Source: Priapulus caudatus (taxonomy: Eukaryota; Priapulida; Priapulimorpha; Priapulimorphida; Priapulidae). Taken from it: DNA of 60,981 bases. The notes below the pieces were generated by a model. That model saw only the letters and a list, made by a program, of their open reading frames with translations, was not told the DNA's origin and did not search any database. Of the stretch, positions 31,360 to 42,924 are shown one piece after another. The stretch lies in assembly GCF_000485595.1 (NCBI RefSeq), contig NW_014578191.1, forward strand, positions 35,230-96,210, read 5' to 3'. Both the position numbers and the translations under genes were made by a program. Each line of letters starts with the position of its first letter. Positions within the stretch are counted from its first letter, which is position 1.

Positions 31360-31902
31360 CATTACCTCCATGGGGGTTCTTGGGTGCCGTCCAAACATTA
31401 AACAAAGGGGAGAACTTGGTTAAGGCTTGAACCTGAGATCTCAATGAGAAGGCCACGTCATCTAATAATACGTCCCAGTCGTCCTGCTTCTCATTGACTA
31501 GCTTTGCCAGACGGACCTTCATTGACTGATTGGTCCTCTCATCCAACCCATTGCACTGAGGTTGGTATGAACTGGTCACAGAACGAGCGATGTTCAAGCT
31601 CTTGCAGACCTCATTGATCTAAGGTGCATTTAAAGATGCAGATAAATACACGAATATCAAAGTTAGTTACTCCTCGTTTATCTAAGCTGTAAAGACTTTC
31701 CACAATTAAACAAAAATGTAACATACTCGGATAATGTAACATGCTTTTATAACATGCACATGTTAAATATAGTGAAAGGTGTGACAGTAGAATCAAGGCT
31801 GTTGAACGATTTAAGATAGCAAGCAGTAGAAAGGTGAATATGTGCACCTTACTAACAAACTCCCTTCCTTGGTCCGACAAAAGACGTTTAGGAGCACCCC
31901 AT
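31360..31902 (-). pseudogene. Intron-containing integrase fragment (Ginger2/TDD-like)
   Basis: Exon 31848-31902 reads WGAPKRLLSDQGREFVSK with the second catalytic Asp. After an intron, exon 31618 to about 31360 reads INEVCKSLNIARSVTSSYQPQCNGLDERTNQ, which contains the catalytic Glu, and ends near TKFSPLFNVW. Acceptors TTTTGCAG (31903-31910) and CACCTTAG (31619-31626) and the donor AAG/GTGCAC (31847) are plausible, and the internal intron is phase 0. Spliced integrase genes of this type occur in Ginger2/TDD transposons and the related KRBA2 genes. The N-terminal domain and first Asp are not found. A domesticated gene is possible but this looks like a fragment. Confidence 0.65.
31619..31847 (-). 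other. Intron with inverted ends inside the integrase gene
   Basis: A 229-bp phase-0 GT-AG intron on the minus strand. Its plus-strand ends AAGGTGCA (31621-31628) and TGCACCTT (31843-31850) form an inverted repeat beside the splice sites. The interior is AT-rich. Confidence 0.55.
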
Positions 31903-32390
31903 CTGCAAAATAGTGGGAGGTGAGGAAAACGTTGATACAGTGTAGGCTATGGGGTAGGGAAACGGTGTGCAAGGGGGTTTTTGATTTTTCTGTCTGATCT
32001 TTTTGTCAGACGGTCCATTTTACAAATTTGCTTAAAATTATATACATAAGTCTCAATATTACACAAATATATAAGTTTGATGTCTCGGATATAAAGGAAA
32101 AGTACTGCATTTTAAGAATTAGGGGCTCAGAATTCTGTTATCTGAATAAAAGGACTAACCCTTTTATTTAATCAACAAAATTTAGACACCAATTAATATA
32201 ATTTTGTACTTTCTCAACATTTCCAACACCTAAAACATATATTTGTGTAAAATGTATGCTACCAGTTCAGGTAGTATTCTCTTTCCCTTGTAGATGATCA
32301 TCGGGGGTATATAGTCACCGGCACCATTATTTCCCATCAAAACTGTCTGTAGTTGCCCTCTTTCCCCACCAGTGATCTGAATAGACCCTT
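31903..32390. other. No gene seen
   Basis: AT-rich sequence. The first part may be intron of the integrase gene. A short inverted repeat GTCTGAT ... TTTGTCAGAC lies at about 31995-32020. Confidence 0.5.
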
Positions 32391-32998
32391 TTAGACCAAG
32401 TCTGCAAACAATATTCTTAACCCCAGGAACCAGAACTTAAGTCCATATTCGTCTGCATTATAAATCCGAGATGGCTTACCGAATAAGTTGTGCTCTGTCA
32501 TTACATCTTCCAACAATTGGAAATATTTCTGGACTGCTGGCTTGTTCAGATGAATTGCTCTTTGGATCGCAAGAGCCTGAGGTTTACGAATCATCAAAAT
32601 GTTTCTATGTCGTCTCCTAAAGGTGATCCACCAATCCTTTTCAGCTATTTCCTTCATACCACTGAATGGGTGCCTGACATTGTTTCTAGCCACAAATTTG
32701 TATGCCAGTTTTCTTATGTCCATAGTACTTAAGGGAAAGCCCCTCCTTTCAAAGTCAAGGATATGATTCACCAACTCATGTTCTTTATCTGGCCCAAGAA
32801 TACAGGGTCTGCTTAGGCTCTTAGAGCCTGTTGGCTTCTGATTACGTCTTGCTAAATGGCGTCTTAGAGTCGTTCGCGGTACGTGAAATATGCCAGCAGC
32901 TATCCTGAGATTTCCGCCATTTTCAATCATTTCAACTGCCAGCCTCATGGATTCTGAATCCTATGAGCTTCTCTGAGTCTTTCTAATGTACTTCCTGG
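32391..32998 (-). pseudogene. Pogo/Tigger-like transposase, N-terminal half
   Basis: On the minus strand: a Psq-type helix-turn-helix (PRKYIRKTQRSS, then MRLAVEMIENGGNLRIAAGIF and PRTTLRRHL). A CENP-B-type DNA-binding half follows (EKDWWITFRRRH, PQAL). The catalytic core starts at YNADEYGL, where the family has NxDE(T/S)G. A TAG near 32961 replaces an expected Trp codon after QRSS, and the frame ends soon after the first catalytic Asp. The catalytic remainder is absent here; a complementary half lies at 39815-41110 but in the wrong order for one gene. Confidence 0.8.
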
Positions 32999-33964
32999 GT
33001 ATTCTGACCTGTTAGGAAATTACATGATTAAATAACATAATGACATGTAAAATTTCACATCCATCAGTAGCATCATGTGACACATACACCATGTTATAAT
33101 TTGACCTACTTTCATCATGGGCCAGAGAACCGAGAAATCTCACAACATCATCAAAACTGCACTTACACAATGCTAGGACTACCAGTTCGCGATAACGTGG
33201 CCTTTAAACAAGACCCAGGGCGTTATACTTATATAAAACTAGCTCTGTTGATACCCACCTTATAAATTATAATGTGACACTTTTTCGATTAAGCTATGTT
33301 TGGGTTTTGTCGATGTAGGTCTGTACCAACACTCAAAGCTAACAAATTGACAACTGTCTGTTGAACAAGTTGTCTGGACAACTTGTTCGGTTCTGACGGA
33401 GGACTGACATCTGGTGGTTAGCTTGGATACTAACAACAGATTCATAGGTTACCATCCACTGCTGCCATCTGGCAGTTGAATATATATTAGTAGGGTCCAT
33501 CTTACCCCAACGGTCCATCATCCCCCACCCTACTCGTGTACCATTTTCTTGAGCTCCTGCAGTATCAACATTCGTAGACGCAGAACCTTGCTGGATGGAC
33601 TGTCCATTCATGTCGTGACTCTTGAATAAAAAGTAGCAGAAATGATGTAGTGTACCCTCATGATAAGTTGCAATATTGGTGGATAATATTGCTTTCAAAA
33701 ATTCAAAATCAAATACAAATTAAGTTTATTGCACAGATAATATTAAATTAATTATATATTCAAAATGCACATTACTAAAGGCAATTACATACGTACAGAT
33801 ACTATTATATTCGAATGTGATATACTGACCACCCATTCGGGCGGCCCATGGGTCTCTACAGCTGAAACTTAGGCGACAATACAACCAGAGAGAACTTCTC
33901 ATGTGGGCGCTATAACATTGATTTTTTTATATTATTCATCATCGTACATTACATCCTGTTCTAT
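32999..33964. other. No gene seen; pogo-like subterminal motifs
   Basis: GGTCCATCTTACCCC and GGTCCATCATCCCCC at about 33493-33526 resemble transposon subterminal repeats. They may belong to the pogo-like element. The rest is AT-rich without coding support. Confidence 0.4.
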
Positions 33965-34203
33965 TGTTTACTCGTTCATTAGTTTTTTCGACTTAGTGTT
34001 CCGCAAGCTGCCGGCGGCTGTTTTGTCCTGATGTCGCGAGACGCGCGCGCTGCCCTCTCATTCTTGCTGCTGACATTTGATTGCACACATGAGTGCACGT
34101 TTCCGTCTCGCTAATAGAAGCCGTTCATTACCACACGACCTGTGTTGTCGATTCATTTGCTTAGTCTCACACAAGCATAATAGTCAGCTTTTCATCAGTC
34201 ACG
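33965..34203 (+). mobile_element. 5' LTR of plus-strand Ty3/gypsy element (approximate)
   Basis: It is homologous to 39363-39588: shared GAAGCCGTTCATTACCA / AAGCCGTTCATTACCA, TGTCGATTCATT and GCATAATAGTCAGCTTT. The two are clearly diverged, so the insertion is old. The ends are approximate. Confidence 0.65.
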
Positions 34204-35488
34204 CCCTGACGTCGGTGCGCAGTGTTGATTTCCAAACCAAGAAAATTTTCCTGCCCCGAATCCCAATAGTCGTGTCAGATTTGTCACTGCGTTATTTCAC
34301 ACAGGGATGTCTCGAGACGGCCGCCGTCCATTGCTATTCGTTTTTATGATCGACGTTAATTATCTGTCCCAGTGTGAGCAAGTAAATGATGTAAATCCTA
34401 ATAAATATTCTTATTATTCTTATATTTATATTAATATAGTCTTCCATTCTATGCACATAGTGTCAAGATCAGAGAGCTGCTATATAAGCCGGTTAATACA
34501 TGGGTGACCTCTCGTGACCATGTGTAATTTGCGCGTTCTCTATTTTGAGCAGCATTTCGCAAGATTATGAGGAATCCAGTTACAGACTAGCGTGCTACAC
34601 ACAATCACAAGCGTTCCTCGCCGGCTGATATGTAGTAGCAAGTATTAACATACGCTCCGGTTATATATATTTGAGCAGTCTCTAGGGTCACACGATCACC
34701 CAAAATCCAACCCCACAATCCACCCAAATTCACAAATTCCACCCCCAAATCCACCATCCCACCCCAAATCACTCAAATCCACCCCATAAATCACCAACAT
34801 TCCACTAAAATTACCCAGACTTCTACTCCAATGTCTAACCAAATGATAGCAAATCCACTGAAATTCACCCAATACTCACAACTTACGTGAATTCATGGAT
34901 TTGTTAGGTTAGTTAGGGAGGGTTAGCGTTAGCTCTGCCCTCCATCTCACCTCTCCGACTCCCTCCGCGTATTCAGCTCCCCGTTTATCGAATTCCTGAA
35001 TTCAGTGAATCAGTGGATTGCATCATCTTCTGTAAATGAATAGCGTTCGAGTAAATTTCAGCGATTGGGGTTGGATTGTTGATGGGTGATGCGTGATTTG
35101 GGCGGTAGATCGGTGGATCTGGGGGGGACTTTGTGCATGGGGGGGATTTGTGGATTATGGTCGATGGGGGATGGGTATCGTGAACCCGTCTCTAGGCTAT
35201 GTGTCACTGCTGCATTCGCAGACTTGCCTCGACTACTTTGATATCTGTGTAGCTGCTCGAATGTAAGATGACGTGAGGCACCCCATCATAACGTGTTATC
35301 GAGATGACAGACTTGAACCTTATTATTAGATACACAGTTTGCATGTGTGCGTGAGGAAGTTACGTATGTGATTCCAAAAGTATCTAACCTGCCAATCAAT
35401 ACAAAACACAAAAATTATTATATTTAATGTGTTACGTACACACCCGACGTGCGCAGCTTGGCGCACCCGAAACTGAAGGACATTTGCG
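34204..35488. other. Leader of the gypsy element with a C-rich/G-rich foldback
   Basis: No gene. A C/A-rich stretch of CCAAATCCACC-like units (about 34690-34875) is matched by a G/T-rich stretch (about 35040-35180) that is largely its reverse complement, giving a long imperfect foldback. The first part of gag is missing at the right edge. Confidence 0.55.
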
Positions 35489-36409
35489 GGCAGTCAGCAG
35501 TATCTTACCTTGTGGTTCAAGCGATTTGAACTATTTGTGCCAATAGCACCACCTGATGCTGCCCCTGCAGTCCCCCGACGCCATCTTGTCCTTCCCCTAT
35601 ATTTGGCGGGTAGGGCTTTCATGACCTACGACAGTCTGCCAGCGGAGACTAAGCTGAGTTATGAAGAGACACGCCAGGCACTGAAGGATAGACTGGACCC
35701 GGAAGAGCATGCCTTGATCCGCCGTCAGGAATTCATGACTCTCGGTCGTGAGACGGATGAGGCAATCACCGCCTTTGAGTTACGGGTTCTCCGTAAGGCT
35801 GCGACAGCATTCCAGGATTTCCCAGAACAACATCGAAACACGATGGCAAAGGAGCAGTTCATGAGGGGGGTAGGAGATACACAGCTTCAGCTGCATCTCC
35901 TGACCCAAAACCCTGACACGATACGCCAGGCGGTGAAATTGGCGGGACAGTATGTACAGGTGAGGAAGGCTATGACCCCTCAACCTGTCGCACAGGAACC
36001 AGCTATCTGCCAGGTCTCGCGGGATGAAGGGTTTGCCTCTCCTGCCGCAGCAACGCATGAAATCACCAGTCTGAGGGATGACGTCCAGAAGCTGGGTGAA
36101 CAAGTACAGCTCCTGATGAGGAACCAAAACTCTGGCCGTGGACGTACCCGCGGACGCGGCAGTCGAGGAAATCGCCATGGACCGAGCCAAGGTCGTGGTC
36201 AAAGGCAAGGTCAGAGATATGGAGATGGTTCGAATGATGAACGAGTGCAACCAGGCAAGTCTGGGCAAGTTTCGCAACCATGGGGTTCCCCTCTTGCCAA
36301 TCAACAGCAAGCTCCATTCAATGACCGATTCGACGGACATTGCTACAATTGCGGCAAATATGGACATCGCAGCGCTGACTGCTGGGGTACCTGGCAGTCG
36401 GAAAACTAG
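35489..36409 (+). pseudogene. gag: Ty3/gypsy gag, 5'-truncated
   Basis: The capsid-like region opens mid-protein (WFKRFELFV), continues through YLAGRAFMTYDSLP and the RLDPEEHALIRRQEF segment, then an Arg/Gly-rich stretch (GRGRTRGRGSRGNR). It ends with one CCHC zinc knuckle CYNCGKYGHRSADC. It packages RNA into virus-like particles in related elements. No proper ATG precedes WFKRFEL, so the N-terminus is lost. Pol starts in another frame about 10 bases after the stop. Confidence 0.85.
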
Positions 36410-36417
36410 TACGTGCT

Positions 36418-38142
36418 GTGGATGAGGGTCGCTCTGCAGCCAAGAAGAGAAGGAAGAAGACTCAAATGATTATTCCAAGGGTCCTGATGAACGTGGGCAA
36501 TCAGGAGATACCATTGTTGTTTGACACTGGGGCGGATGTCTCGCTGATGCGCGAAGATGTATGGGATTTGTTCTCACCAGGGGAAAGAGGAACGTTGTCT
36601 GAAGAACCAACAGTAATACGTTCGGTGTCTGGAGACAAGTTGTCTTGCCTTGGAGCCGCGACAGCACCCGTTCGACTAGGACCTTTGAGTTTGGAGTATC
36701 CTTTCCGGATAATGAGAGGCATCGACAGTCCAGTCATTTTGGGCTGGGACTTCATGATGGAATATGCCGTTACAGTCAACCCCCAGCGGAAGGAGGTCAC
36801 CATCCAGGGTGAACCTTTCCCACTACTAGAGGCTGTATTGATTCCGACAACAATAACAGCAAGAGCCCTGAAGGCCACCACCATCCCAGGAAGAACGGAG
36901 GTCATCATTCCGGCATACTTACCTCATGGTCCAGGATTTCCGAAGCTGAAGTATGAAGGGATCTTAGAACCAAGCAACCCCCCAGGACTAATCGTGTCCC
37001 GTATCGCAGCAATGGTGGAAAATTCGTTAATTCCCGTGCGGATTATGAATCCGGAACCAGAGCCGCTCGAAATTGGCAAGGGTACGTGTCTCGGAGACTT
37101 CCATTGTCTGGGAGGTTCACAATCCAACACGGTGAGACGCACGTATGAGCTAATAGAAGAATACAAACCAGAGGGTGAAGAAGGTAGCGAAACAGAAGCA
37201 GTCGACAGCGAAGGAATTCCCTCCGTTGATTTGTCTGGGTGTAAACTCAAGAAGGGCCAGATGCCACGTCTGAAGGAATACAATAGTGTTTTCAGTAAAA
37301 CACCAAACGATCGAGGATTCACGGATCTCGTGGAGCACCGTATTGAGACTGGAGATGCCCAACCTATCAAGCAGGCACCACGTAGGGTTCCTTTCCACTT
37401 GCGGGACGAGTTGGAGGAGCAAGTGCGTGATATGTTGGAAGATGGGGTTGTGGAGCCTTGCTCCGGTCCCTGGTCATCTCCAGTGGTCCTAGTGAAAAAG
37501 AAGTCTGGTGCGTTCCGGTTTTGTGTAGATTACCGGAAGCTGAATGCTGTTACCAGAAAGGATGCCCACCCTCTGCCCAGGATTGATGACTCGCTAGCAT
37601 CCATGTCGGGTGCTGCATTCTTCAGCAATCTTGACTTGACCAGTGGTTACTGGCAAGTCCCTGTCAACAAGGACCATCGAGACAAGACAGCTAAGACCGT
37701 TGCAGACCTTATCTTTTGCCATTATGTTTGTGAACACGGGATGCCAGAAACGATTCATTCCGATCAAGGTCGGCAATTCGAGTCGGACATAGTGCAGGAA
37801 CTATGCACCATGCTTGGGATCGAGAAGACTAGAACGACCCCATACCATCCCGAAGGAAACGGCATGATTGAGCGGTTCAATGAGACGCTGAAGAGCGCCA
37901 TCGCAAAGGTCACAGTCAAACACGGCAAGGATTGGGATCTCCACCTTGGCCCAGTCCAGTTGGCGTACAACTCCAGTGTACACGAGACGACTGGCATGTC
38001 GCCATTTTTCCTGTCACATGGTCGAGAACCCCGCTTGCCGGCGGACATTGTCTCCACCACCCCTACCAAGTGGGAGACAGAGTGTGGCTACACGCTCCAG
38101 TATCCAAAGATCGCCACAGGAAATTGGCTCTACCCTGGGTAG
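36418..38142 (+). pseudogene. pol: Ty3/gypsy pol with in-frame internal deletion
   Basis: Protease carries FDTGADVSLM near residue 37 and ILGWDF. A linker follows, then reverse transcriptase (EDGVVEPCSGPWSSPVVLVKK, FRFCVDYRKLN, FFSNLDLTSGYWQV) up to HRDKTA. The next residues, KTVADLIF, are already integrase (CEHGMPETIHSDQGRQFES with an Asp, YHPEGNGMIERFNETL with a Glu). The YxDD motif, RNase H, the integrase zinc finger and the first integrase Asp are all removed without breaking the frame, near 37693. The end shifts frame near 38060. The element cannot reverse transcribe on its own. Confidence 0.9.
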
Positions 38143-38960
38143 GGCCATATACCATCGTAAAGAGGATGCAGACAGCAAATGGCCTGCCTGGTGTCACATA
38201 CAGGATCCAGAGTGAGGACACAGCTCAGCGACATAGGCTAGTTGTCCATCATAATCGCTTGAAACCGTGTGTGGCCCCCAGGATACCCAGGCCATTGGCG
38301 CATCAAGAGCCGGAGCTTGACGATGTCCCTGTAGAGAGGGGACCGGGCGTTCCTGCCCTGCCGGGGATGTTCTTCCCAATGATGGGTGGAGGACTTGGTG
38401 TCGGCATGCGATTACCAGCCACACCCGCAGCCCCGGTGGCGGCAGAGGTCGTGGATGACGGAATTCCCGAAGGACCTGGCGCTGACATGGGGTTTCCTGC
38501 AGAACCAGCTGTCCCACTCGAGGAACCAGACGAAGGAGACGAACTGAGAGCTGTTGCTCAACCAGGGGAAAGAGATGCTGAGTTAGGAGTGGGACCACGT
38601 GTTGACATGGGTTTGCCTGCAGCACCTGTCGTCCAGGCTCCAGAACCAGAAGTTCCTGCTGTTCCACTTCATGAGGAGAGACCAGCTGATGCTGCCCGTG
38701 AAGAAGAGGAACACGACGAACAAGATGATGGTGCAGAGTTCGTACCACTTGCCTTGCACGTTGACGGTCACCTAGATGACCCACCGCTGGATGAGCATCA
38801 CCCTGAACAACTCGTTCAGCTGGCGGAGGAAGCGCTGATCGAGGCCGCTCCAGAACCACGTGTGACGAGGAGTGGACGCGACGTCAATGCTCCCGCCTAC
38901 TTGGACGATTATGTCCGACCCGTGAAGCTGTACAGCGACGCGACCCGCACATCGTGGTGA
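38062..38960 (+). pseudogene. pol: Integrase C-terminus and acidic tail of the gypsy pol
   Basis: In a second frame, YQVGDRVWLHAPV, LPWVGPYTIVKRM (GPY/F motif) and LVVHHNRLKPCV continue the integrase. About 200 residues of Pro/Glu-rich sequence with repeats (GMRLPATPAAPVAAE, DMGFPAEPAVP, DMGLPAAPVVQ) come next, ending TRSGRDVNAPAYLDDYV, a common end of Ty3/gypsy pol. A frameshift of one base separates it from 36418-38142. Confidence 0.85.
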
Positions 38961-39362
38961 TGCCGCAGGAAACTGCCCATGCGTCGTGGCGATGGCAGAT
39001 TACCGCACACCGAAGCGATGGCGGATGTCCCAACGGAGGACGACACTTAGGCTCGAGGCTTACTAGACGCCACGAGCACGCGATTGTGTAAATAAGGCGT
39101 TGGTGTTTGACGCATTTCATAAAATTTTGTATCGAGCAGGGGTAGCTGCTTTTCCTATTTGTAACGTTAGCCGACTCGGGCAGAGTGCCACCTTAGTTTA
39201 GCACGATTGTGTAAATTTTTGTTGTTTTGTATTTTGTATTCCGTGGACAGTGGCAGGGTAACTGCCCCCTGTTGTAATGTACCGCTGGGCGGTTGCCCCT
39301 TGTTTTTAGCGGAATTTTCATATGTCGATGGTGGGGCCACATCTCCTCAAAAGAGGGGCGTA
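38961..39362 (+). other. 3' untranslated region and polypurine tract of the gypsy element
   Basis: No gene. CTCAAAAGAGGGGCGTA (about 39347-39362) is a fair polypurine tract just before the LTR start TGTGACGGCGGC. Confidence 0.5.
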
Positions 39363-39588
39363 TGTGACGGCGGCATAGTTTCGGACTAGTGTCGGAAGGT
39401 GGCGCGGTGTTGCCGCATGTGCGAGGCGCGCGCCCTCTCGTTCTCTGGCTTGGCCGACATTGATGTAAACAGACGTGAGTTAGCCGGCGTCCCGTAATAA
39501 AGCCGTTCATTACCAAATTCCTGTGTTTGTCGATTCATTGTGAGTGCTCCCATGAAGGCATAATAGTCAGCTTTCACACATGCATAGA
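39363..39588 (+). mobile_element. 3' LTR of the gypsy element (approximate)
   Basis: It contains a poly(A) signal context (CGTAATAAAGCCGTT) and shares about half its length with 33965-34203. The right end lies around TCAGCTTTCACA. Confidence 0.6.
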
Positions 39589-39814
39589 CCACTGTCTGTG
39601 GCTAGTCATAGATCTGCCACTACCTCACTATAGGTGTGGAACTGGTGTCACTTTCATGATTTCATCCTACAGTTACAATACATGACATAATTGCCTTTTC
39701 CAACTGATTCTTCAGTAAGCTAATGTGTAGGTTTTGTTGTTTTGAAAAGCAAGGAATACTTTTTAGCTGGTAATGATATTCATGCTAGTGCCTAGACAAT
39801 AAGAGCTAGTAGAC

Positions 39815-41110
39815 CTAATCCATAGTATAGCCATTTAAGTTGATATTGAACTGAATTATTTCCTTGTGCCTCTTTGTGGTGTTCGTAATGGTGCTCGATG
39901 GCTGAGGTACAACCGCCAAAATGGATGCCTCCTCAACAGTATTAATATCCTCTGTGTAGGGTTCAACAAAACAACAGGACATTACATGTTTTGCTGATTT
40001 GCGCAGAAATTTTACTTCAAAGTCACCTTTCTCATCTTGGAGCTGAGTGATGATTCCGACGTAATGAAGATTCTTGTCTTTTCCTGCATACTCGACAAGA
40101 ACATAATCCCCAAGCTCGGGATCTTTGTCCTGAAACTTGATTGGCTCTTCTAGATTGTCCATTTCGTCATCTTCCACCACTTCCGCTGGCTCCGGTTTCG
40201 GTTCTAGTTTAGCATTGAGAATATCTAAAGCACGTTTCACAGAACGACTTTTTTTCCTTCAGCTGATAATGCAGCCCGCTCTCTTTCTGGTGTGTCAGTT
40301 AGAATAGTACTATTTTTGGCTTTGCCCCGCCGTGTCTTCTCCTTTCTAGGAGTCGCTTTAGGATAGGGTCATATATCCTCGGGAGACATTGGTGTTGATG
40401 CTTCAGTTGAGGTCGATGGCTGTTGTTCTCCTGCATGTCCATGCTTAGCTGCAACGTTTGGTTCAGTTGCCTCGTCATCAGCTTGCTTACCTGGACCCTC
40501 GCCTTGCATGTCTCGAAAAGGATCGATTGGGCAGACGGTAGAATGAGATCATCTGTGAAGACTTCACAATTTACTGGATAAATGCCAGCCTTGCGAAAGC
40601 CTGCTTGGATGGTGGCAGGAATGAATGCTCTATAATAGGCGTGGCCACTAATGGCAGCAATATCATAAATGGTAAGTCCCCACCATGGGTGGCTGAGCAT
40701 CCAGTCAGTGCACACCTGATTGTAGTATCGTTTAAATGGACCGTAAACGCTAACATCCAATGGTTGCATTCGGTTGCTGCAATGGGGAGGGAAAAGGAGG
40801 ATGATCAAACCATTTTCCCTGGCCGTGTCGATTGTCTCCAATGTGACGTGACTTTCGTGATTGTCCATCACAGGGATTGCTGGTTTGTCCTTGGAAACAT
40901 TCATATGCTTAATGAAATGCTTTAGAACAACAGGAAACAGCTCACTGTTCATCCACCCAGAAGGTGTGGCAAGACCCAGACTTCCGTTTGGGGCACCGGT
41001 TAGCATGTGTTCCCTAAAGTTGATATATCCGAGCTTGTGAGCCCGTGTAATAGGCACGTGTGATCGTATAGTGTGACCAGGTTCGTTTGTACGAGAGATA
41101 CGTGTGCTAT
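39815..41110 (-). pseudogene. Pogo/Tigger-like transposase, catalytic C-terminal half
   Basis: On the minus strand this is a DDE_1-type core: TGAPNGSLGLATPSGWMNSELF, second Asp in IPVMDNHESH, LFPPHCSNRMQPLDVSVYGP, and FIPATIQAGFRKAGIYP. One break near 40250-40299 separates a C-terminal domain ending at 39815 (GDYVLVEYAGKDKNLHYVG, FEVKFLRKS), typical of these transposases. The DNA-binding half is absent upstream, where LTR-like DNA begins near 41110. It sits next to the gypsy 3' LTR. Confidence 0.8.
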
Positions 41111-41960
41111 TGCTCTTAAGCCACAGACAGTATAATGCTATAACCACAGAATTACTACGGTTACTCTATTCTTTAATAATCAACATCATAGTGACAATTA
41201 CATACAGTACATAGGTGGCTACGCCGGCCAGTAAGCAAATACGATACAATACATATCTTATACACCATGCACATACAGACAAGCGACTGGTTTACAAATG
41301 CAGTTCATATTTACGAGCGTGGAGTCCTGCAGGTCGCAGGCAGGTCCTCAGTCAGGCGACGGCGTCCGGCGGGAACGGTAGCAGCGAGCAGCAGGTGAGA
41401 GCAGCGCGGTGCTGACAGTGTCGGGATCTGTCAGGCACTGTGGAACTGTCTGCTTTTCTGTCGAAACTGTTCGGTATTTATGCAACTGGAGGAATGCGTG
41501 GCCCGTGCGTGGTCAAGGCCTTGTTGACGATGGTGGTGCAAGACGTGTCGTCTTCTTCAACATTTTATGGGTGACTGAAGGTGTGAAGCTGTGGACGCTT
41601 CTTGAATCTGTTGTGGAAAACGCGGCAGTTCGATTCATGTTCACATAGTTCACATTTGTCGGCGACGTTCGTTGTTTGTTCTTCATAAGTCGGCATGCGA
41701 CGTCAAACTGTGACGTGTTTCTTTCAGCCTTGTGTAGGTGTGTAGGGTCTGTCGTCATCGCCTATTTTGTTTTCTTTTGTTGTGCCACGCGCGAGCCACG
41801 CGCCCGGCTTGCGTGGCTTGTGACGAGAGCAGGTGTCCTTCGCTTGTTGCATTGGCTGTTACTAAAATAACTTATGACGTGATCTGCTTACGTTAAACGA
41901 CCCGTGTCGCTAAGTTCTATACTAGGTTAAATAATTCGATATCTACGTCATTACACTACC
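41111..41960 (-). mobile_element. Probable solo LTR, ends undefined
   Basis: On the minus strand GCATAAATACCG (about 41477) looks like a TATA box, with GC-rich transcribed-leader-like sequence after it and ATTAAAG (about 41170) as poly(A) signal. I could not find clear TG...CA ends or a target duplication. No gene is seen. Confidence 0.35.
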
Positions 41961-42302
41961 CTCGCACTTACAGTAGTTGTGAAACATATTCTATGAAGAG
42001 CAACGTAGAAACATATGTAAAATAGATTAAATCTTGATACCGCTGCGGCATTGAAAATTTACCGTTACACCAAAAAACTTCATCGTTATACTGATACTAA
42101 TCGAGAACAGTCGAACTATAATGCTACGCTATATATAAGTGCAACTAACGCGTAATTTGAAAAGAAAACATTCGTGCATCATATAACATCAATCATACAA
42201 AATATCATGAAGCGTTACTCGAGAAACAGTGAATAAAATCAGAATCCTTATTTTAACTTGTAAATACTATTGTCATCAGAATTCAACGCTATCCAGTAGA
42301 TT
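41961..42302. other. No gene seen
   Basis: AT-rich sequence without recognised features, up to the transposon target duplication at 42303. Confidence 0.5.
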
Positions 42303-42924
42303 ACATGAGCCCCTAAGAACCATACCGGGCCGTCCCACTTTAGTGTACTTTTGTGAAAATGGGACTTAAAGTTGCTAGTCTGCTGTGTGTTCAAGAGCAA
42401 ATGCCAACAAAAAAGGCAACATAAATTAGAAACTCAAGTAAGGTAAAATTATTTTGATGCAGTTTTTAGGCAAGTTTGGGAGGGCCATCTGTGGCAAAAA
42501 GGGGTAAAAAATAACCCATTTGGGATGGCCCATTTTGGCACCAGTGAGACTATATTTTTATTAACTTTATATTTAACTTTTTATTATAGAACACAAATTT
42601 CAGGACTCCCGGTCTCAAGTATTTGAAACTGAAACCTGTCTTAACAGCAATGTGGGTTTTGTACAGTACAATCCAGTGTTGGATTCTACTAATCCTTATG
42701 TATTTCCAACTCAACTGTTCACAAATATCTACTCTCTGTTTATGCAGCAGTTTAACTCTGACCCACCCCTGGTCAGGCAATCGACACTTGTAACAAAAGA
42801 AACTTCTTAGTATCAATATTTGTTGTTGTTAGTGCATCGATTGTCTGACCAGGGTGGGTCACAGTTACATTTGACTGATGCATTAGAGCTTTACAGTGAT
42901 ATCCATATGGATGAACCTATTTGA

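Noticed and set aside
33339..33698. Minus-strand ORF of 119 codons
   Set aside because: No motif or plausible gene context; it overlaps transposon subterminal repeats.
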